Source: Miniphocaeibacter massiliensis (GTDB lineage: Bacteria; Bacillota; Clostridia; Tissierellales; Peptoniphilaceae). From it: a stretch of 64,000 nt of DNA. Where the stretch lies: the NCBI RefSeq assembly GCF_900232905.1, contig NZ_OCTQ01000004.1, forward strand, positions 62,001-126,000, written 5' to 3'. A model generated the notes under the pieces. That model was given only the letters and a program-made list of their open reading frames with translations. It ran no database searches and was not told the origin of the DNA. The position numbers and the translations under genes were made by a program. This document shows positions 8,814 to 17,806 of this stretch, in pieces. Each line of letters begins with the position of its first letter. The stretch's first letter is position 1.

Positions 8814-9842
8814 CTAATTATTACTATTATAAGATTTTTTATTGTTATTAGATTTATTTTTATTGTAAGATACGCTATCATCACTATCGTCTGAATAATT
8901 ACCATCTTCGTATTTATCTAATTGATTTTTATCCAAAATATAGTCTGGAAACCAATTTGCCATCAAAGTGGCAATTTCTTTTTTCTTAGGTAAAACATAA
9001 GATTTACCTTCAGGAATAGCTATTGGTAATGTCTTAGTTTCCATTTTTTCTTTTCCAAAGCTTGAAGCTATAGTTGCCATATCACTTATTTTAAATTTTG
9101 AAAGATCTATATTAGTTGTAACATTTTCTTTGTATACATCAAATATTTTTCCTATCTTTAATATATTTGATGGTTGTAGTACAGTATCAACTAATTGTTT
9201 CATAAAATACTGTTGGTTTTCTACTCTTGCTAAATCACTACCTGTTGGTAACACTTCTCTAGCTCTTACAAAATGAAGAGCTTTTTCTCCATCTAACGTA
9301 GACTTACCTTCTGGAATTACAATTTCCGTTCCTCTTGGTCTAATTCTTACTGGAGAATCTACTTCTACTCCACCTATTGTATCTACTATATCAGTTACTG
9401 CTTTGTAATTTACGCTCATATAATAATCTACATCAAGTCCAGTTAACTTCCTAACAGCATTTAATGCTCCCGTTGGACCATCATGAGAATGTGCACCATT
9501 TATTTTCATGCTTTCGCCTTTGTACTTAACCATTGTATCTCTAGGGATAGAAATTATTTTTATATCACCTGTTTCAAAATTCATATTTACAAGCATCATA
9601 GTGTCTGTTCTTACATGCTTATTTTTAGCATCTCCGATTGCATCTTCGTTTTCATCTACACCTATTAATAAAAATAATAAATCATCTCCAAATTCATCTA
9701 TTATATTACCTTCCCCTAAATCTTCAGGGTTTATTTCCACTAATGTTTGAGATGATAAATCCACAAATCTATCTATTACAAAATATGCACCACCAAATAT
9801 TAAAAGTGATACAAAAAATACTACTATCGACCTTAATTTCAT
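8814..9842 (-). CDS. LytR-CpsA-Psr (LCP) family wall-polymer ligase
   Basis: The 342-residue protein has one N-terminal membrane anchor (about 6-25) and an extracellular LCP domain. Hallmarks include RTDTMMLVNMN, IISIPRDTMV, INGAHSHDGP, DYYMSVNYKAVTDIVD, IGGVEVD, LDGEKALHFVRAR and DLARVENQQ. These arginines and aspartates bind polyprenyl pyrophosphate and catalyse transfer of glycopolymers to peptidoglycan. The last 30 residues are an Asn/Ser/Lys-rich tail. GGAGG precedes ATG and a good promoter lies at 9877-9904. The enzyme could attach the glycan made by the 1-5.8 kb cluster, which is inference. Confidence 0.92.
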   Translation of the reverse strand: MKLRSIVVFFVSLLIFGGAYFVIDRFVDLSSQTLVEINPEDLGEGNIIDEFGDDLLFLLIGVDENEDAIGDAKNKHVRTDTMMLVNMNFETGDIKIISIPRDTMVKYKGESMKINGAHSHDGPTGALNAVRKLTGLDVDYYMSVNYKAVTDIVDTIGGVEVDSPVRIRPRGTEIVIPEGKSTLDGEKALHFVRAREVLPTGSDLARVENQQYFMKQLVDTVLQPSNILKIGKIFDVYKENVTTNIDLSKFKISDMATIASSFGKEKMETKTLPIAIPEGKSYVLPKKKEIATLMANWFPDYILDKNQLDKYEDGNYSDDSDDSVSYNKNKSNNNKKSYNSNN

Positions 9843-9876
9843 ATTGCCTCCAATTTAAATTAGATAATTCTTAAAT

Positions 9877-9904
9877 ATTATATCACTAAAAAATATAATC
9901 TCAA
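9877..9904 (-). promoter_or_regulatory. Promoter of the LCP-fni operon
   Basis: On the minus strand TTGAGA (9899-9904) and TATAAT (9877-9882) are separated by 16 bases, and TGA precedes TATAAT (extended -10). Confidence 0.65.
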
Positions 9905-9914
9905 AATAAAACTA

Positions 9915-9955
9915 TAAAAAAAATCGAGGAAATTAGCCATTTCGCTAATCTCCTC
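9915..9955 (-). terminator. Terminator of the activase gene
   Basis: A 12-base stem with one mismatch (9926-9937 with 9944-9955) and a six-base loop is followed on the minus strand by GA and a run of T. It starts 16 bases after the stop of the 1410-residue protein. Confidence 0.88.
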
Positions 9956-9970
9956 AATGTTACAAAATTT

Positions 9971-12900
9971 CTAAGATTTTTTAATCGCTTCTTGTTTCTC
10001 TAAAATCTCATTTGCTTGAGATAACATTAATTTTATTCTGTTTACTTGATTTACCTCACTTGCTCCTGGATCGTAGTCAATAGGAATTATATTTGCCTCT
10101 GGGTGCAGTTCTCTAATTCTCTTTATTACACCTTTTCCTGTTATATGATTTGGCAAGCATCCAAATGGCTGAATACAAACAATATTATTTGCTCCATCTT
10201 CTATTAACTCTATCATCTCAGCAGTTAATAGCCATCCTTCTCCATATTGGTTTCCCAAAGATACTATTGTTTCTGCCATATCTTCTAATTGAGTAACTTC
10301 CAACGGTGCATGAAACTTAGATTTTTTCAACTCACTTCTAATAAATGATCTATAATATTCTACATATTTTACTGCTGCATTTGATAGTATAGCTGATGTT
10401 TTTCCTTTTGATAATAAGGTAGTCTTATGATGAGTATTTCTTAAACAATACATCAAAAAGTCCATTAAATCTGGTAAGACAACTTCTGTTCCCTCATTTT
10501 CCAATATTTCTTGTAAATTATTATTTGCTTCTGGTAGGTATTTAACTAAAATTTCTCCAACTATTCCCACTTTTGGAATTACTTTGTTATTATCTACAGG
10601 TATATCAGTAAAGTCAGATATAATTCTTCTAACATTTCTTCTATAGTCAGACATTTTATTTTTCTTTATATCTTCTCTACATTTTTTTATCCAATACTCT
10701 TTTAAAGAGTTCGTTCTTCCCTTTTCTAATTCATATGGTCTTGTAGCATTAGATACTCTCATTATTAAATCGCCATAAAGAATTGCTATAACTAGCTTAT
10801 TTGCCAACTTAAATGTTATTTTAAATCCTGGATTATTTTCTATCCCTTGAGCTGATAATGCTATTACTGGTATGTCAGGATATCCCGCTTCATTTAAAGC
10901 TTTTCTTATATATCCAACATAGTTGGAAGCTCTACAAGCTCCGCCTGTTTGTGTCATTAAAAGGGATATATTATCTACGTCATATCTTCCTGATTTAACA
11001 GCTTCCAGCATTTGTCCAACTACTGTTATAGAAGGATAACATGAATCGTTGTTTACATATTTTAACCCCTCATCTATAACTTTATTATCTACTGTTTCTA
11101 AAAACTCAAAATTATATCCTTCAGATTCTAAAGCTGACTGCATTATTTCAAAATGGTCTGGAGCCATTTGTGGTGCTAATATAGTGTGAGTTTTTCTCAT
11201 TTCTTTTGTAAATGAAACTTTTTTTGGTGCTTCTACTTTTATTGGCTTTCTAAAGTTTCTGTCTTTTAACGCCTGTGTTAAAGACCTAAGTCTTATTTTT
11301 ATAGCACCTAAATTAGATACTTCATCTATCTTAATTACTGTATATATTTTTCCATTTGCAGTTAATATTTCATTAACTTGATCTGTTGTAACTGCATCTA
11401 TACCACAACCAAATGAGTTTAATTGAACTAATTCTAAGTCGTCACTTTTTCCAACAATTTTAGCAGCTCTATAAAGCCTTGAATGATATACCCACTGATC
11501 CAAAACCCTTAAACTACCTTCAATATCGTCATCATAAGTAAGGATACTATCTTCCGATAAAACTCCCCATCCTAATGATAATATAAGTTCTGGAATGCCG
11601 TGGTTAATACCTGGATCTATATGATATGGTCTACCTGCAAGTACTATTGCTTTCAAATTGTTTTCTCTTATATATTCAAGAGCTCTCTGACCTTCTCTTT
11701 TAACATCTAATCTAAAGTTTTCAAATTCTTTCCAAGCTTTATCTACTGCATTTACAATAGCCTTTTTATCTAGATTTTCATCTTCTAATTCTTCTATTAA
11801 TCTTTTTGCTAGTTTATCTTTATCTTGCAAAGATAAAAATGGATTTTTAAACTTAATTTCATTTATTTCTAAATTTTCTAAGTTGTTTTTTATAACTTCA
11901 GGATATCCTGTAACAACAGGACAGTTTATATTATTATCTACATTTTCATATTCTTGTTTTTCGTAAAATATAGAAGGATAAAAAATCATCCTTACATTCT
12001 TATCTATAAGATCTTCTATATGTCCGTGTACCATTTTTGCAGGATAACAAGCTGTTTCACTAGTTATAGAATCTATGCCTCTTTCATAGATCTCTCTACT
12101 AGATGGTTCTGATAATACAACCTCATACCCTAAACTTGTAAAAAACGTGTGCCAAAACGAATAGTTTTCATACATATTTAATACTCTAGGTATTCCAACT
12201 TTACCATTAAATGCCCTATCTTCTGGTAAACTCTTATAGTAATTGAACAATCTATCGTATTTATATTCATAAAGGTTTGGTAATTTATCGTCTTCCGATA
12301 TAGTAATTCCCGCCCCTCTTTCACATCTATTTCCAGTTATAAATCTTTTACCATTTGAGAAAATATTAATGCTTAAAGCACAGTGGTTACTACATTTATT
12401 ACAATTTGCTTGCTTTTGTTTATATGAAAAATTGTTTATAAATTCTAAATCTGCTAAATTCGAAACTCCTGTGGATTTTTCTTTAGCGATTAACGCCATT
12501 CCCATAGCCCCCATAAGTCCTGCTATTTTAGGTCTTACTGGTATTCTTCCTGTTATCTTTTCGAAAGACCTAAGAATTGCATCACCATAAAAAGTTCCAC
12601 CTTGTACAACTATGTTTTTCCCTAATTTCTTAGGATCTCTTACCTTTATAACTTTTTGTATAGCATTTTTTATTACTGAGTAACATAAACCCGCTGCTAT
12701 ATCAGCTACAGATGCTCCCTCTTTTTGTGCTTGTTTAACTTTAGAGTTCATAAACACGGTACATCTAGAACCTAGGTCTACTGGATGTTTTGAAGTTAGA
12801 GCTTCTTCTTGAAATTCAACAACAGAAAGTCCCAATGATTTTGCAAAAGTTTCTATAAATGAACCACAACCTGAAGAACAAGCTTCATTTAACTGTATAG

Positions 12901-14203
12901 AATCTATTACTCCATCAGTGATATGCATAGCTTTCATATCTTGTCCACCAATGTCCAATATAAAATCTACATCTTCGTCAAAATATTTAGCTGCCGTATA
13001 ATGAGCTATTGTTTCAACTTCACCAACATCTACATTTAACGCTGACTTAATAAAGTCTTCTCCATATCCTGTAATTCCTGAAGATATAATTTTTGCATTT
13101 TTATTTAATTTGCCATATATTTCCTTTAAAACTTCAATTACTAATTCTAAAGGCTTACCTTTATTGTTAGCATAATGTGAATATAAAATTTTTCCATCTT
13201 CATCTATTAAAATAACCTTTGATGTTGTAGAGCCTGCGTCTATTCCCAAATAACAGTTTCCTTCATAATTTTCAATATCACCATACTCAACATCATCTTG
13301 TGAATGAATCTTTTTAAACTCTTCAAGTTCTTCTTCGTCTTTAAATAGAGCTTCTAGTATATTTGATTCATCTAACTCTACTTCTACTGGTGAATCTATT
13401 TTTAATATTATTTCTTTGAAAGTAATAGAATCTAATTCCTTAGATGCAATAGCCGCTCCTAGTGCAACAAAAACTTGTGAATTTTCTGGAATAATGAATT
13501 TATTTTCTTCACCTAATGTTTCAATAAATCTATTTGCCAAACTCGGCAAGAAATGAAGTGGTCCTCCTAACAGTGCAATATTACCTCTAATTGGACGCCC
13601 ACAAGCTAGGTTTGATATTGTTTGGTTAACTACTGACTGAAAAACAGAAACAGCTATATCCTCTTTTGAAGTGCCTTGGTTTACCAATGCTTGTATGTCT
13701 GTCTTCGCAAAAACTCCACATCTTGATGCTATCGGAAATATTTTTTCGTACTTTTCAGCTAAATCATTCAACCCTTTCGCATCTGTCTCTATTAAAGAAG
13801 CCATTTGATCTATAAATGCACCAGTACCACCAGCGCAAATAGAGTTCATTCTTTGCTCTACATTTCCTGTAATGTAAGTTATTTTACTGTCTTCTCCTCC
13901 AAGTTCTATAGCAACGTCTGTTTCTGGAATGAATGTTTTTATCGCTGTTGTACCTGCAACCACCTCTTGTATAAAAGGAATATCTAGATACTTTTCTACA
14001 AACATCCCCCCCGAACCTGTAACCATTACTGTAATGTCATCATTTTCAAAGTCTTTATACGCTTCTAAAATTACTTCTCTAACAGTTTCTTCAACATTAG
14101 ATTTGTGTCTTCTATAAACACTATATTTTATTTCGTTATTTTCATCTATAATAACAAGTTTTACTGTCGTTGACCCTACATCAAGACCCATATGTAAGTT
14201 CAT
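9971..14203 (-). CDS. Giant acyl-CoA dehydratase activase-related protein (double ASKHA plus HgdB-like modules)
   Basis: This 1410-residue protein combines two tandem BadF/BadG/BcrA/BcrD-type ATPase domains with C-terminal 2-hydroxyacyl-CoA-dehydratase-like modules. The first ATPase begins GLDVGSTTVKLVIID (about 6-20), the second YLGIDAGSTTSKVILID (about 317-333). Each has its own cysteine loop (SICAGGTGAFID and EACSSGCGSFIE) and a GSRC or ASRC motif. A CNKCSNHC cysteine cluster precedes the C-terminal half. By homology it is an ATP-driven iron-sulfur reductase or activase linked to low-potential chemistry; the physiological substrate is unknown. AAGGGGG precedes ATG. It is co-directional with the radical SAM gene 18 bases upstream. 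Confidence 0.85.
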   Translation of the reverse strand: MNLHMGLDVGSTTVKLVIIDENNEIKYSVYRRHKSNVEETVREVILEAYKDFENDDITVMVTGSGGMFVEKYLDIPFIQEVVAGTTAIKTFIPETDVAIELGGEDSKITYITGNVEQRMNSICAGGTGAFIDQMASLIETDAKGLNDLAEKYEKIFPIASRCGVFAKTDIQALVNQGTSKEDIAVSVFQSVVNQTISNLACGRPIRGNIALLGGPLHFLPSLANRFIETLGEENKFIIPENSQVFVALGAAIASKELDSITFKEIILKIDSPVEVELDESNILEALFKDEEELEEFKKIHSQDDVEYGDIENYEGNCYLGIDAGSTTSKVILIDEDGKILYSHYANNKGKPLELVIEVLKEIYGKLNKNAKIISSGITGYGEDFIKSALNVDVGEVETIAHYTAAKYFDEDVDFILDIGGQDMKAMHITDGVIDSIQLNEACSSGCGSFIETFAKSLGLSVVEFQEEALTSKHPVDLGSRCTVFMNSKVKQAQKEGASVADIAAGLCYSVIKNAIQKVIKVRDPKKLGKNIVVQGGTFYGDAILRSFEKITGRIPVRPKIAGLMGAMGMALIAKEKSTGVSNLADLEFINNFSYKQKQANCNKCSNHCALSINIFSNGKRFITGNRCERGAGITISEDDKLPNLYEYKYDRLFNYYKSLPEDRAFNGKVGIPRVLNMYENYSFWHTFFTSLGYEVVLSEPSSREIYERGIDSITSETACYPAKMVHGHIEDLIDKNVRMIFYPSIFYEKQEYENVDNNINCPVVTGYPEVIKNNLENLEINEIKFKNPFLSLQDKDKLAKRLIEELEDENLDKKAIVNAVDKAWKEFENFRLDVKREGQRALEYIRENNLKAIVLAGRPYHIDPGINHGIPELILSLGWGVLSEDSILTYDDDIEGSLRVLDQWVYHSRLYRAAKIVGKSDDLELVQLNSFGCGIDAVTTDQVNEILTANGKIYTVIKIDEVSNLGAIKIRLRSLTQALKDRNFRKPIKVEAPKKVSFTKEMRKTHTILAPQMAPDHFEIMQSALESEGYNFEFLETVDNKVIDEGLKYVNNDSCYPSITVVGQMLEAVKSGRYDVDNISLLMTQTGGACRASNYVGYIRKALNEAGYPDIPVIALSAQGIENNPGFKITFKLANKLVIAILYGDLIMRVSNATRPYELEKGRTNSLKEYWIKKCREDIKKNKMSDYRRNVRRIISDFTDIPVDNNKVIPKVGIVGEILVKYLPEANNNLQEILENEGTEVVLPDLMDFLMYCLRNTHHKTTLLSKGKTSAILSNAAVKYVEYYRSFIRSELKKSKFHAPLEVTQLEDMAETIVSLGNQYGEGWLLTAEMIELIEDGANNIVCIQPFGCLPNHITGKGVIKRIRELHPEANIIPIDYDPGASEVNQVNRIKLMLSQANEILEKQEAIKKS

Positions 14204-14221
14204 TTTTTACCCCCTTGAACA

Positions 14222-15136
14222 TTACTCTATATAATTACTTCCTTGTAATATGCTATCTTCTTTTAATTTTTTCTGTATAGAACATATTACAGATAGTTTA
14301 TCTGCTGACCACTTAGGCAAAAACAACTCTGTTTTATCTGCATCTCCTGTAACTCTGTGAACAACATATTCTTTCGGAATTAATCCTAATGCTTTTGACA
14401 CTATAGAAATATATTCCTCTTTATCTATTATCTTAAATTTATTTTTCAAATAAAAATCATACAAATCAGAATTTTTTTGTATGTATAGACTGTGAAATTT
14501 AATTCCCCACAAATTTTTATTTGCTAAATAATTAATACTATTTAACCAATCTTTTTCACTTTCATAAGGAAGCCCAAAAATTAAATGAGCAACAGTCTTT
14601 ATCTTTGAATTATTTAATTTATTAACTGTATTTTTAAAAACTTCGTTTATATAACCTCGTCTTATAAGCTTTGCTGTATTTTCATTACTTGTTTGAAAAC
14701 CTAACTCAACCCACAACTCGTATTTTTCATTTATCTCTTCTAAAAGATTAATTATACTATTATTTATGCAATCTGGTCTAGTTGCTATTGCCAATCCAAT
14801 TACTTTTTCATGATTTAAAGCTTCAAAATATTTCCTTTTTAAATTATCAATACTATCGTAAGTATTTGTAAAACTTTGAAAATATGCAATATAGCTATCA
14901 CTTTTATTTTTATAACTTAAAAATTTTATTTGTTCTTCTATTTGTTCAGTTATGCTCTTCTTAACATTTCCTCCAAATTCTCCTGACCCAGCTTCTGAGC
15001 AAAACAAACAACCATTAAGTCCATTTTCTCTATTTGGACATGAAAATCCAGCATTAATTGATAGCTTTAAAATCTTTTTACCATATTTATCTTTAAAATA
15101 ATCATTTAGCAAATAATATCTATTTATTAAAAACAC
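14222..15136 (-). CDS. Radical SAM protein, YhcC-like family
   Basis: The 304-residue protein carries the spaced radical SAM cluster in GFSCPNRENGLNGCLFCSE, the arrangement of the YhcC-type family, followed by GSGEFGG and IAYFQSFTNTYD. WVELGFQT and HLIFGLPYE are typical core motifs. The start is GTG at 15136 because the family's conserved N-terminus begins close to it; the AGGA site is only three to four bases away, so the start is less certain. The substrate is unknown; related proteins are often called tRNA-modification or oxidoreductase-like. It lies between tadA and the activase gene, all leftward. Confidence 0.85.
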   Translation of the reverse strand: MFLINRYYLLNDYFKDKYGKKILKLSINAGFSCPNRENGLNGCLFCSEAGSGEFGGNVKKSITEQIEEQIKFLSYKNKSDSYIAYFQSFTNTYDSIDNLKRKYFEALNHEKVIGLAIATRPDCINNSIINLLEEINEKYELWVELGFQTSNENTAKLIRRGYINEVFKNTVNKLNNSKIKTVAHLIFGLPYESEKDWLNSINYLANKNLWGIKFHSLYIQKNSDLYDFYLKNKFKIIDKEEYISIVSKALGLIPKEYVVHRVTGDADKTELFLPKWSADKLSVICSIQKKLKEDSILQGSNYIE

Positions 15137-15195
15137 TTCCTATTCATATATTTTTAGTAGGATATCTTTATAATATTGTTATGCAATATCGTAAG

Positions 15196-15237
15196 TATTA
15201 TATCATGAAATATAAATATTATATCGTAAAATATAAA
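15196..15237 (-). repeat. Two tandem 21-bp repeats, each holding a TATAAT box
   Basis: Units 15196-15216 and 15217-15237 match at 19 of 21 positions. On the minus strand each presents GATATAAT, and the downstream-most copy reads TGATATAAT, an extended -10. The pair lies between tadA and the radical SAM gene and may give that gene a tandem promoter. Confidence 0.55.
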
Positions 15238-15241
15238 TAAA

Positions 15242-15703
15242 TTACTTTTTTTTAGTTTCTCTTAACTCCTTGAAAAACTCTTGGATAATAATTAAACATT
15301 CTTCTTCTATAACCCCTGATGTTACTTCAAATTTGTGATTCAATTCTCTTCTACTTCCTAAATTGTCCACTGAGCCACAAAACCCTCTTTTATTGTCATA
15401 TGCTCCAAAAACGACTCTATCTATCCTTGAGTAAACTAAAGCTCCTGCACACATTGCACAAGGCTCTAAAGTGACATACATAGTACATCCATGTAATCTC
15501 CAGCTAACCATATTCTTACATGCCTCTTCTATAGCTATAAGTTCTGCGTGTTTTAATGGATTTTTAGTAGTTTCTACAAGATTATGTCCTCTAGCAATAA
15601 TTTTATTATCTTTAACTATCACACAACCTATTGGTATTTCATTTTTGTCTTTTGCAATTTTAGCTTCTTTTAAAGCTTCTCTCATGTAGATTACATCTTC
15701 CAA
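15242..15703 (-). CDS. tadA: tRNA-specific adenosine deaminase
   Basis: The 153-residue protein has the zinc deaminase motifs HAE at 52-54 and PCAMC at 81-85, with Glu54 as the proton shuttle. It converts A34 to inosine in the tRNA-Arg anticodon. The TTG start at 15703 is kept because it gives the N-terminus expected for Firmicute TadA (EDVIYMREALKEAK) and AAGGA lies nine bases upstream; ATG at 15685 is the alternative. GRGH-like ARGHNLVE and the SWRLHGC segment agree with TadA rather than cytidine deaminase. Confidence 0.92.
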   Translation of the reverse strand: MEDVIYMREALKEAKIAKDKNEIPIGCVIVKDNKIIARGHNLVETTKNPLKHAELIAIEEACKNMVSWRLHGCTMYVTLEPCAMCAGALVYSRIDRVVFGAYDNKRGFCGSVDNLGSRRELNHKFEVTSGVIEEECLIIIQEFFKELRETKKK

Positions 15704-15822
15704 AGTTCTATATCCTTAGTAATTATTCCAAAATTAATTTATTTTGTATTCTATTATACTACATTAAATTATTTATATAAATTATCTATAAATTTTATAA
15801 TATCCCTAACAGCCTTGAATCG

Positions 15823-15851
15823 TTGTTATAAAAACTATCTTATGATATTCT
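15823..15851 (+). promoter_or_regulatory. Probable promoter of prs
   Basis: TTGTTA (15823-15828), 17 bases, then TATTCT (15846-15851) with TGA just before it. It lies 38 bases upstream of the chosen ATG. Confidence 0.5.
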
Positions 15852-15889
15852 TATAGTTGAAATAAATATTATTGGAGGTTGTTGCACAA

Positions 15890-17020
15890 ATGCCTGATGT
15901 TAGTTTAACTAGTGGTCCCCTTGGAGAATTGGGATTAATAGTATTAAGGAGTATAACAGACTTAGGAAACAAGCTAGATAAAGATTTAAAAAGGATTAGC
16001 AATATTGATGATTCTGACTTTTCCTTTATTATAGACATATCTGAAACAAGATTTTCAAATGGAGAAGGCAAAGTTCAAATTGATCAGTCAGTTAGGGGCA
16101 AAGATATTTTTATACTTTGTGATATTGGAAATTATGGAGTTACATACAAAATGTTTGGTTCTGAAAACAGAATGACTCCAGATGAGCATTTTGCAGATGT
16201 AAAAAGAGTAATATCTGCTATTAATGGTAAAGCAAAAAGAATTAATGTAGTTATGCCACTAATGTATGGTAGCCGTCAACATAGAAGAAAATCTAGAGAA
16301 TCTTTAGACTGTGCAATGGCTTTACACGAATTACAAAATATGGGAGTGCATGGAGTATACACTTTTGACGTTCACGATCCTAACGTTCAAAATGCGATTC
16401 CTCTTCTATCATTTGAAAACATTTATCCTACAGCTGAAATTGTAAAATCTTTCTTATCTAAAGAAAAAATTAGTGATGAGGAACTAGATTCTAAAAATAT
16501 AATAATCATAAGTCCAGATACTGGAGCTATGGATAGAGCTGTTTACTATTCAAATGTACTACAACAAGATATTGGATTATTCTACAAAAGAAGAGATTAC
16601 AGTAGAATAGTTAATGGTAAAAACCCTATTGTTGAACACAGATACATAGGAAAAGACGTTGATGGTAAAGATATTCTAATAGTTGATGATATGATAGCTT
16701 CTGGTGAATCTGTTTTAGATATCGCTGAACAATTAAAGGCTCAAAATGCTAGAAGAATTTACTGTGCTGTAAGTTTTGCATTATTTACTGAAGGTCCAAA
16801 GAAATTTGACGAATACTTTAAAAAGGGACTTTTAGATGCTGTTTATTCAACTAATTTAACATATGTTCCTGACGAAATAAGAAACAAGCCGTGGTTTAAA
16901 GAAGTAAACCTTGCTCCTTTATTATCCAAGTTTATTTACAACATAAATTGCGATGCATCCTTGAGTGGTATGTTAGATAAAATGCGTGGAATTAAGAGAA
17001 TTGTTAGAAAAAAGAAATAA
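15890..17020 (+). CDS. prs: Ribose-phosphate pyrophosphokinase (long-form, anaerobe-type)
   Basis: The 376-residue protein makes PRPP from ribose 5-phosphate and ATP for nucleotide, His and Trp synthesis. Both PRTase-fold halves are visible: SETRFSNGEGKVQ and LMYGSRQHRRKSRESLD in the first, and the PRPP loop DILIVDDMIASGESV in the second. DVHDP is the metal and ribose-binding region. It is longer than classical Prs (about 315 residues), owing partly to a C-terminal extension ending RGIKRIVRKKK. ATG at 15890 is preferred over a TTG 18 bases earlier, which overlaps the GGAGG site. Confidence 0.88.
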   Translation: MPDVSLTSGPLGELGLIVLRSITDLGNKLDKDLKRISNIDDSDFSFIIDISETRFSNGEGKVQIDQSVRGKDIFILCDIGNYGVTYKMFGSENRMTPDEHFADVKRVISAINGKAKRINVVMPLMYGSRQHRRKSRESLDCAMALHELQNMGVHGVYTFDVHDPNVQNAIPLLSFENIYPTAEIVKSFLSKEKISDEELDSKNIIIISPDTGAMDRAVYYSNVLQQDIGLFYKRRDYSRIVNGKNPIVEHRYIGKDVDGKDILIVDDMIASGESVLDIAEQLKAQNARRIYCAVSFALFTEGPKKFDEYFKKGLLDAVYSTNLTYVPDEIRNKPWFKEVNLAPLLSKFIYNINCDASLSGMLDKMRGIKRIVRKKK

Positions 17021-17027
17021 AATAATT

Positions 17028-17061
17028 AAAAGCTATACCTATAATTTGGTATAGCTTTTTT
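17028..17061 (+). terminator. Terminator of prs
   Basis: Arms AAAAGCTATACC and GGTATAGCTTTT enclose an eight-base loop and are followed by T residues. The T run overlaps the stop of the convergent membrane gene. Confidence 0.88.
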
Positions 17062-17704
17062 AGTACCCAAATGGAGAAATAAAGTTATATATCACTGAAA
17101 TAAATATAGAAATGACTAACATTTTTAAAAGCTGATTAGGCTTTTTATAAAATATAAATACACATATTAGCCAAGCTATTAAATCCATTAATGAAATAAT
17201 ATCTGTGTAAAATATTCCAAATACAACAACTTGTGATAAAAATACTCCAATTATAATTCCTGAAAGTAACAGCGCTACATTTCCTTCTCCTTTGGCATAC
17301 CAACATATAAATGCTAGTAATGGAGATATCAACGTTAAAATTACCCAAATAATTACATAGTTTACTGGTAAAAAACCTGCAATATTTTTTGTTATGAAAT
17401 AATATCCTAATAGCATCCCTGTGAAAAATAGAAACACATTTATTCCTGCCCTAAAAAAAGTATTGCTGTAAACAGAAATTGTAATAGCTACTAATAACCA
17501 TAGAGAAAATCCACTTAAAAAATTCCTTATGTCTAATTTTTCCAATATTGAAAGTAATTCATTTGATGGAATAATATCTAAATATTTTGAAACAATTCCA
17601 AGAACTGCACCTATAATAAATATTAGAATGCTATTAATAAAATACTTTATATAACTTATCTTATTTTCAGATTTTCTAATTTTATCTAAATATCTTTTCA
17701 ACAT
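17060..17704 (-). CDS. Uncharacterised polytopic membrane protein
   Basis: The 214-residue protein has about six to seven predicted membrane segments after a basic N-terminus (MLKRYLDKIRKSENK). There are no obvious catalytic motifs, cysteines in pairs or transporter signatures. GGGAG precedes ATG by three bases. It stands alone, convergent with prs and divergent from the SDR gene. I do not recognise a family; an unassigned small integral membrane protein is the honest call. Confidence 0.75.
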   Translation of the reverse strand: MLKRYLDKIRKSENKISYIKYFINSILIFIIGAVLGIVSKYLDIIPSNELLSILEKLDIRNFLSGFSLWLLVAITISVYSNTFFRAGINVFLFFTGMLLGYYFITKNIAGFLPVNYVIIWVILTLISPLLAFICWYAKGEGNVALLLSGIIIGVFLSQVVVFGIFYTDIISLMDLIAWLICVFIFYKKPNQLLKMLVISIFISVIYNFISPFGY

Positions 17705-17806
17705 TTTCTCCCTTAATAAATTAATTATATTATATCAATATTATAAAACTTTTAAGATGAAATTTTAAAAACTATAATTGGGTATATATTGTTAAGGGGT
17801 GATTTT

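Noticed and set aside
17779..17790. GGGTAT upstream of the SDR gene as a fourth sigma-B-type promoter
   Set aside because: No GTTTAA lies 12-15 bases upstream. A TATAAT box nearby (17773-17778) is a simpler candidate.
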